Assembly (NCBI RefSeq): GCF_032854445.1
Contig: NC_088296.1
Location: 25,367,897-25,431,896 of the forward strand
Reading direction: 5' to 3'
From: Liolophura sinensis
Lineage: Eukaryota > Mollusca > Polyplacophora > Chitonida > Chitonidae
Length of the DNA stretch: 64,000 nucleotides
A program made the position numbers and the translations under genes. Each line of letters starts with the position of its first letter. The first letter of the stretch is position 1. Positions 57,645 to 64,000 of this stretch are shown here, one piece after another. The notes under the pieces are model-generated. The model ran no database searches. It saw nothing but the letters and a program-made list of their open reading frames with translations, and was not told the origin of the DNA.

Positions 57645-57815
57645 ATAGGAAGGTCGGGCTGCAACCTGTGAATGGTCATGGGTTTCCTCCAGGTTCTGCC
57701 CTGTTTCCTCCAGGTTCTGCCCGGTTTCCTGCCACCATAATGCTGGCCGCCGATGTGTAAGTCTCATATTCTAGAGAGCAGTGTAAAACACCAATCAAAT
57801 GAATATAAAAATTAA
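57645..57815 (+). mobile_element. SINE family A copy, 5' truncated
   Basis: A plus-strand copy with AGGAAGGTCGGGCTGCAACC, CACCATAATGCTGGCCGCCG and GTGTAAAACACCAATCAAAT. The TCCTCCAGGTTCTGCCC segment is duplicated in tandem inside it. Confidence 0.85.
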
Positions 57816-58614
57816 CAGAAAAATGTTTACAGGTTTGTTTGGAAAAAGGTAAATGTAGGATGAACAACATGCTAATGGCTGAGTGTACATGTAAGGTTTG
57901 GTACATCTACATGCCTCTCAAAAAGCAAGAGGCTACTTTTTAGGTCAAATTCCATGAATATGTGCATTAATGTTATAAAAGCAATCTCGGAACACAAATA
58001 TTTTACATTCATCAGAAAATACATCTCATCCAAAAATGCACATCGTGTACTTTATCCATGTCATCAAAATTACATCAACATTACATAATGACAAAATAAA
58101 TCAACACTAACGCAAATCCTATGAACCTTAAAAACTGTCGCCAAGACTAAATCAATAAAATCAGCGCAAAAAAGTGTCATCACTGAGAGTAGGATAGGCT
58201 ATGCATTGTAAAATCAATAACGGTTTTTTAGGTTGACACTCAACAACAGCCCAAAATAATCTGGCTAAAAATAAGACAGTTGAAGTATCAGATCTGTCAT
58301 ACTATAATATTATTCTTCAGACATAAACAGACAGTACCCCTAACCCCAGCACCACCCCTACACCCCACCAATATGTTTATCATGTTGAAAACCTTAAGGC
58401 GGGTGTTAGTAAATACCATCTGTACTGTATCTCTTCTGTGTTCACTGGGAAACTTTGTGTAATCTAGCACAGCCAACAATCCAACAGCATGTCAGATCAG
58501 AATGTTGCCTTCAAATGTCAGCAACCACAGTGTAAGTAACTGCTTACCTTAAATAATTCTGTGATACTGATTTGTGAAGAGCCAGTGAGTAACTCTAAGA
58601 TATTGAGTTCAAAC
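57816..58614. other. unique AT-rich stretch
   Basis: No gene or repeat was seen; two overlapping 60-codon frames on opposite strands are likely chance. Confidence 0.4.
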
Positions 58615-59444
58615 AGTAGAATGCACTCTCAGCATACAGCAGAATGCACTCTCAGCATACAGATGAATGCACTCTCAGCATACAGTAGAATGCACTCTCA
58701 ACATACAGTAGTAGAAAGCACTCTCTCTGCATACAGTAGAATGCACTTTCAGCATACAGTAGAATCCACTCTCAGCATACAGAAGAATGTACTCTCAACA
58801 TACAATAGGATGCACTCTCAGCATACAGAAGAATGCACTCTCACCATACAGAAGAATGTACTCTCAGCATACAATAGAATGCACTCTCAGCATACAGAAG
58901 AATGCCCTCTCAGCACACAGTAGAATGCACTCTCTCTGCATACTGTAGAATACACCCTCAGCATACTGTAGAATGTACTCTCTGCATACAATAGAATGCA
59001 CTCTCAGCATACAGAAGAATGCACTCTCAGCATACAGTAGAATGCACTCTCAGCATACAGTAGAATGCACTCTCACATGCAGCAGAATGCACTCAGCATA
59101 CAGCAGAATGCACTCTCAGCATACTGTAGAATGCACTCTCTCTGCATACTGTAGAATGCACTCTCAGCATACTGTAGAATGTACTCTCAGCATACAATAG
59201 AATGCACTCTCAGCATAATGTAGAATGTACTCTCACCATGCAGTAGAATGTACTCTCAGCATACAGTAGAATGCACTCTTAGCATACTGTAGAATGCACT
59301 CTCAGCATACTGTGGAATGCACTCTCAGCATACTGTAGAATGCACCCTCAGCATACAGTAGAATGCACACTCAGCATACTGTGGAATGCACTCTCAGCAT
59401 ACTGTAGAATGCACTCTCAGCATACAGCAGAATGTACTCTCAGC
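58615..59444. repeat. 23-bp minisatellite, about 36 units
   Basis: GAATGCACTCTCAGCATACA plus GTA repeats at 23 bp, with variants ACTGTA, ACAATA and ACAGAA and some longer units with CTCTCTCTGC. Confidence 0.97.
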
Positions 59445-60299
59445 GAACTTTGACCTTTAGTGACGATTGTTTCGGATGGCGCTGAGGATGTTTGCTAAAT
59501 GAGGACTGTAAATGATTCGTTATCTGAGTGGACTTGCCAATAACTTTGTTTGTTTCGACAACTGCAAAGCCCTTTATGAACAGTAGTTCTGACTACTGAC
59601 TGGAACAAAATGCATTTACTGTTTTCATCATGCATGTGTTGCTCTGTACAATAAAAACTGTCTATGCCACATATTTCGGCAATTTACTGCATATGAATAC
59701 AGCAATATTTAATGTTATATGATTCAGTGAAAGTAGTCCGTCATTCTGTGGCAGGGTTTGTTTTTTAGTTGAGCTTTATAAGAAAGCCTCTTATGATTCT
59801 ACGTACAAGTAACACCTGACATTTATTTTATTTCTCAGCCTTTTACCATCATAAATATAAGTGTGCAAGTCATTACTATCTACAGAATAAAGTGTTTCAA
59901 CAAGAACAGCCTATTATGGATTTAAGACTTCTAAAGTGGAGAATTCAGAGGCAGAGTTCACCACAAACAACTCATCGCTGCTGTAGGTAAGAGGACCATT
60001 TGTCAACTGTCACCAGGACAACGATGTCCGGGGCATCACCTAGGAAGCAGGATTGGGAGTATTCTATGCAAGCAGTAAGGATCATACCATAAGAAGTACA
60101 AACAGTTTGATTTGTACACCTGAATGGAAATCATGGCACAGAGGCAAGTCTCGTTAGGAGAAGAAATTCCTATCAAAGACAGATTATGTAGAAACAGGAC
60201 ACTCCCATACTAAGGAAAGAAACACTTTGACAGTTTAAATAGCAAACACATACATAAAGTGGAGGATGTGTGGATTAGGGAAGAACACGCAATACAGAA
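59445..60299. other. unique stretch before the retroelement relic
   Basis: No long terminal repeat could be recognised, so the left boundary of the retroelement is uncertain. It may extend to about 59.93 kb. Confidence 0.4.
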
Positions 60300-60439
60300 A
60301 ATAGACAATGCAACTTGGTACTAGATTTGAACTCCTTGAGAGCCGAAGGAAAAGTAGTTATTCGGAATTTCGATGATTACAGGAAACTAACCACAAACTA
60401 CACAGAGTTTCTCTCAACACTCATGGGAAACTGTCTCAT

Positions 60440-60736
60440 ATGGGATACAGGAATACAATAAACACTGAGAGAGAAATGCTTGTGCAGGATGCTTTGGAAT
60501 ATATTGACAAAATAATACAGACAGCCCTGGAAACACTGTCATGCCAGTCATCAGTAGACAAGACGAGTAAGACGTCATACTTGAACTGTTCAAGTTCCAA
60601 GAAGATGGCCAAGGATGAAGTGGCAAGATCAAAGGTTAAAATTGCAATAAAGGAAAATCCCTTAAAGAAAAAGTCTGCCAAAAATATCAGGAAAAATGCT
60701 GAACTGACTGCAGATTTGGAGCTTTTAGAACACTGA
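60440..60736 (+). pseudogene. gag N-terminal fragment of the relic
   Basis: A lysine- and glutamate-rich 98-codon segment (ends KKKSAKNIRKNAELTADLEL) closes with TGA. The same frame reopens at once downstream, so the stop looks like a point lesion in a longer gag frame. A helical, charged N-terminal gag region is typical of BEL/Pao elements. It also overlaps a minus-strand open frame of 160 codons, which is a shadow. Confidence 0.6.
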
Positions 60737-61016
60737 AGTGAAGCGGCATCTGTTGAAGCAGAGGTCTGCGTGTTACAGTTGGTACATAGCGACAGCCGAA
60801 GCAAAATCAGATCAAGCTCACTAAAAGATCTGCCCAAGGACAATCCAGCTGAGAACAAAACAATTTGTCTCACGACATGCAGCGTCCACATTACCACTGA
60901 ATCCACACGCAGTGTCATTCACTCCTCTCGCAGCTGCCTTTGTGCCCAAAACCAGCCTTCAACCAACCAACTGACAGGAAGATATAACTCCAACTTCAGA
61001 TCTGACCAGGTACCTT

Positions 61017-61505
61017 TTGAAGAAGGATTTACTTATGTCTCGTCTGACAGCATACTGTGATGAACTGGAGGTGTATGTTTCATGGAAGGCTAGCTTTAAA
61101 AGCATCACGACAGAAATACAAGTTTCGCTGAACAAACAAATGGGTCTTCTCTCAAAATGGTTTGGACCTGAACAATCATGCCGTGTCATCAGCATGAGAG
61201 CTGCAAATGTCAATAAGCCAGAATTTGGACTTACCAGAATTTGGGGTCATCTTGACAAAAGGTACAGATCACTGAAAATAGCTGAAGCAACAGTGAAGAA
61301 AAAGCTGGACAATTTCCTTAAGCTCACAAACAAGGATTTTAAGAGACTGTATGGGATTTCTGACATTGTTTTCACAGATCAAAGCTCTCAAAGATGTCAA
61401 CTACAGTGTCACTCTGGGTTATTTCGACACCAGCACCGGGGTGATGCCTACCAGCCACAAAATGCCATGATCCGTAAAATGGACGAACAAAGCTGTGGAG
61501 AATAG
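61017..61505 (+). pseudogene. gag core fragment (DUF1759-like)
   Basis: 162 codons in a different frame from the preceding fragment. Motifs seen are YVSWKASFKSITTE (about residues 20-33), GLLSKWFGPEQS and GLTRIWGHLDKRYRSLKIAE, followed by KKKLDNFLKLTNKDFKRLYG. This is the part of BEL/Pao gag covered by the DUF1759 family. The frame is lost near SDIVFTDQ and continues in the third frame from about 61.50 kb. Confidence 0.75.
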
Positions 61506-61887
61506 AGTGCTACATTATCATTCATTTCCCACTTTCTGGGTTTTTGCCAAATTTCTCCAGAACATAAGCAAGATCAAGAATGATTCCAGTTTTATATACA
61601 ATATCCAACTACCTAACAGTTTGCAAGGTAAAGTCCAACGTGCAGTGACCTCCAAACCCTTTCTACCCACAGGAAAGACAGATCTCACAGAGAAAAGAGA
61701 GGCACGTCCAACTGACAGTAATCCAGGGTCAAACACCAATACTGCTGGACTAGATAAGTGCTGTCCATTACACAAAACTAAGCATTCTCTCAACCAGTGT
61801 AAAGGTTTCAAGGCAAAACTGATCCAAGAGAGGAAACAATTACTCGAAATGTTGTGCATCCAGAACACATGGCCAGAAATTGGGTGA
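61495..61887 (+). pseudogene. gag C-terminal fragment with zinc-knuckle-like motif
   Basis: 130 codons in the third frame. The segment ends with LDKCCPLHKTKHSLNQC (C-x2-H-x3-H-x4-C) and KGFKAKLIQERKQLLE, which fits the Cys/His motif seen in BEL/Pao gag. Just after it the sequence runs into the 15-bp minisatellite. Confidence 0.65.
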
Positions 61888-61919
61888 CAAACGTTGAATG
61901 TAAGGAATGCAGGAGTAGC

Positions 61920-62275
61920 CAGCACCCCTCCTCACCTCACCCCTCCACGCCTCACCCCTCTGTGCCTCACCCCTCTGCGCCTCAACCCTTTGTGCACCTC
62001 ACCCCTCTGCACCTCACCCCTCCGCACCTCACCCCTCCGCGCCTCACCCCTCTGTGCCTCACCCCTCCGCACCTCACCCCTCTGTGCCTCACCCCTCTGT
62101 GCCTCACCCCTCCGTACCTCACCCCTCTGTGCCTTACCCCTCCGCACCTCGCCCCTCCACACCTCACACCTCCGCACCTCACCCCTCCTCACCTCACCCA
62201 TCCGCGCCTCACCCCTCTGGGCCTCACCCCTCCGAGCATCACCCCTCTGCGCATCACCCCTCCACGCTTCACATC
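61920..62275. repeat. 15-bp minisatellite inside the retroelement relic
   Basis: CCTCACCCCTCTGTG and variants repeat about 23 times (with TCCGCAC, TCTGCGC). Pure C/T on the plus strand between CA/CG steps. All frames stay open because 15 is divisible by three, so frames of 129-202 codons appear across it. Confidence 0.95.
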
Positions 62276-62339
62276 ACTACTAGAAATATCAAGTTGTCCG
62301 AGCCCATCAGCAGCTGTGGCGAGGAGTTCGCTCAACAGA

Positions 62340-62662
62340 CATCATGGACTCTACATACAAAATGTACGCAAATCCGTGGAGGCAACTTCAAAGGTAACAC
62401 ATGTGGAAAAACAATGCTCATACATATATTTGACATAAAGGGTCAGCCGGGAAACACCCATCGCATGTATGCACAATTATGGTTGATCAAAGTAACTCAT
62501 CTTTGGCCAGTTCAAGAGTTTTTTGCCATTTTCCTTAACGTTAAAGGACAGGCAATTCCATACAGTTTGTCTTCATGTTCCGGTAAAACTCAAACCAGTA
62601 CCAGAAGCGCTGCTGGGTTCATTGTCCAAGCTCTAGATGGCAGTACTACCAACCATGACTGA
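62340..62662 (+). pseudogene. protease-region fragment of the relic
   Basis: After the 15-bp array the element resumes in frame 2 with [20 protein letters not shown] and [20 protein letters not shown], ending TTNHD then TGA. The layout fits the aspartic protease (DUF1758-like) region that follows the zinc knuckle in BEL/Pao elements. The expected active-site aspartate is not seen; the local sequence reads [10 protein letters not shown]. Confidence 0.6.
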
Positions 62663-62956
62663 GTCCAATGAGATCCCTAATATTAGAGAGGAAATTCGCC
62701 TGAAGTTGCAGAGCACCATAGACACCTGAACAGCATTAAGGGACAAATACCATCGTTGGACAACCAGGCTCAGAGCCGTCTATTGTTAGGAAGGGGCTTC
62801 CTAGAGGCACATCAAGTTCATGACCAAATAGTAGGTTCCAGAAATAGCTCATATGCACAACGACTTTAACTTGGATGGGTTATAATTGACGAAGCGTGCC
62901 TTGGACAAATGCACAAACCTTAAGTTGTCACAGTGAAAACTAATTTGTGGAGGACC

Positions 62957-63365
62957 CTTTATCTGTCGACCATGTACAAGCCAGTTCCCTCCATCTGTCG
63001 ACCATGTACAAGCCAGTTCCCTTCATCTGTCCACCATGTACAAGCCAGTTCCCTCCGTCTTCCACCATGTACAAGTCAGTTCCCTGCGTCTATCCACCAT
63101 GTACAAGCCAGTTCCCTTCATCTTTCCACCATGTACAAGCCAGTTCCCTCTGTCTTCCACCATGTACAAGCCCGTTCCCTTCATCTGTCCACCATGTACA
63201 AACAAGTTCCCTTCATCTATCCACCATGTATAAGCCAGTTCCCTCTGTCTTCCACCATGTACAAGCCCGTTCCCTTCATCTGTCCACCATGTACAAGTCA
63301 GTTCCCTGCGTCTATCCACCATGTACAAGCCAGTTCCCTTCATCTTTCCACCATGTACAAGCCTA
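62957..63365. repeat. 29-32-bp minisatellite inside the retroelement relic
   Basis: CCACCATGTACAAGCCAGTT with CCCTTCATCTGT or CCCTCYGTCTT repeats about 13 times. Unit length alternates between about 32 and 29 bp. Element-derived sequence resumes on the far side (GAGGACCAGATGTTCTTGG), so the array grew within the relic. Confidence 0.95.
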
Positions 63366-63640
63366 TTGATTGAGGACCAGATGTTCTTGGATTTAATGGA
63401 TGAAAACTTTTCAAAGGATCCATGAAGCAACTGGGTAACTCCACTTCCATTTCATCCGAATTGGCATAGATTGATGAATGATCGCCTAAACAGAGCTAAA
63501 GCTCTTGACTGAAATCTGCATCAGAATTTGACAAAGAAACAACACAAGATAACTTATATGGAGCAGATATTCAGGCCTCCTGTACCAGAAGACGAAGACG
63601 TGTGGTATTTGCCAATCTTCAGCATTTAGGCACAAGGTGA

Positions 63641-63827
63641 CAATAATTTATTCCATACAGTTTGTGTTTTTGTTTTGAACAGACAATTAGTAAATGGACA
63701 AATGTACAGCTTTCATCAGGTGTTTAGAATTCTTCCTTCTGGGAATCAAATATCCCCAGAAACCAACTCAGATAAGAAGGGTTTTTGATTCATCAGCGCA
63801 GCACAAGTGTCTGTCCCTTAACAGTGT
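63641..63827. other. unique spacer after the relic
   Basis: No BEL/Pao reverse transcriptase sequence follows in the window and no long terminal repeat was recognised. Confidence 0.4.
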
Positions 63828-64000
63828 GACCGGCCCGGATTGCACAGTTGGTAGAGCGTCCGATCCAGGATCAATCCTGGGTGAAGTCACACCTAAGACT
63901 TTTAAACAAGAAGTTGTAACTTCCTCCCTTGGCATTCAGCATGAAGGGGGACAGTGCAACGACTGGTTGACCCGTATCAATATAATGGCTCGGAAGGGGA
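63828..64000 (+). mobile_element. SINE family B copy, cut by the window end
   Basis: The head GGCCCGGATTGCACAGTTGG with TAGAGCGTCC is tRNA-like (A-box), followed by B-box-like GGATCAATCCTGGG. The core has CACACCTAAGACTTTTAAAC, GAAGTTGTAACTTCC and ACTGGTTGACCCGTATCAAT. The 3' part lies outside the window. Confidence 0.75.

Larger units (their letters stand above)
60300..63640 (+). pseudogene. BEL/Pao-type retrotransposon relic (gag, protease, start of pol)
   Basis: Similarity to BEL/Pao polyproteins is visible in order across changing frames. A gag N-terminal part is at 60.3-60.74 kb. A gag core at 61,017-61,500 contains YVSWKASFKS, LSKWFGPEQS and IRAANV-like MRAANVNKPEFGL. A zinc-knuckle-like CPLHKTKHSLNQC follows near 61.76 kb. 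A protease-region segment at 62.34-62.66 kb contains [13 protein letters not shown] pre-RT linker at 63.37-63.61 kb contains NWVTPLPFHPNWHRL and DVWYLPIF. Stops and at least three frame changes break it. The residues where a retropepsin aspartate is expected are not acidic. Reverse transcriptase, RNase H and integrase are absent. Two minisatellites interrupt it. It is non-functional. Confidence 0.8.

Noticed and set aside
61854-62662. Proline/threonine-rich frames of 129-202 codons
   Set aside because: They run through the 15-bp minisatellite inside the retroelement relic; three frames and the opposite strand are all open there.

Overview
The window looks like nuclear DNA of an invertebrate animal, most likely a marine lophotrochozoan and probably a mollusc. 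The sequence is AT-rich and mostly non-coding. It carries two families of tRNA-headed SINEs, and one of them has the core and 3' tail I associate with the V-SINE/RUDI-type SINEs of molluscs. It also holds a decayed BEL/Pao retrotransposon, a foldback element and MITE-like elements. There are no bacterial operons, ribosome binding sites, CRISPR arrays or complete intron-less genes. The species assignment rests on memory of repeat families and was not checked by any search.

The dominant feature is tandem repetition. I count more than 20 separate minisatellite arrays, with unrelated units of about 15 to 93 bp, covering roughly 21 kb or about one third of the window. The largest are a 58-bp array (14.7-18.4 kb), a 47-bp array (54.8-57.6 kb), a 73/69-bp array (12.5-14.6 kb), a 93-bp array (37.7-39.5 kb), a 50-bp array (24.1-25.8 kb) and a 30-bp array (26.2-27.8 kb). 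Nearly all long open frames fall inside these arrays. They are open because the unit length is a multiple of three, or because the unit happens to lack stops, so they should not be read as genes. Some units carry regulatory-looking words: TATAAATA plus CACGTG, a perfect TGACGTCA, or strings like 5' or 3' splice sites.

Real gene content is sparse and only partly visible. The best coding evidence is a first coding exon on the minus strand (47,826-47,944). It has a good start context, an upstream in-frame stop and a GTAAG donor, and a CpG-rich, CCAAT-containing possible promoter lies about 3 kb upstream. A terminal coding exon with GC-rich third codon positions is on the plus strand (42,992-43,099). 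A weaker terminal-exon candidate is on the minus strand (20,959-21,199), with a strong polypyrimidine/AG acceptor, a stop and a downstream AATAAA. I cannot name the products, and I could not find the connecting exons. The arrays would then lie in introns or intergenic DNA.

Region by region: 0-12 kb holds SINEs, small arrays and unique AT-rich DNA. 12.5-18.4 kb is an almost continuous satellite block. 19-24 kb holds SINEs, the weak exon and a 27-bp array. 24-28 kb holds two large arrays. 28.7-36.3 kb holds a MITE-like element, a promoter-like patch, a 23-bp array, a SINE, a nearly identical 73-bp array, a ~490-bp inverted repeat and a 64-bp array. 37-46 kb holds the 93-bp array, the CRE array, the plus-strand terminal exon and the 34/65-bp arrays. 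47-51 kb is the start of the minus-strand gene. 52-59 kb holds SINEs and two arrays. 60.3-63.6 kb is the BEL/Pao relic, itself invaded by two minisatellites. The window ends inside a SINE.
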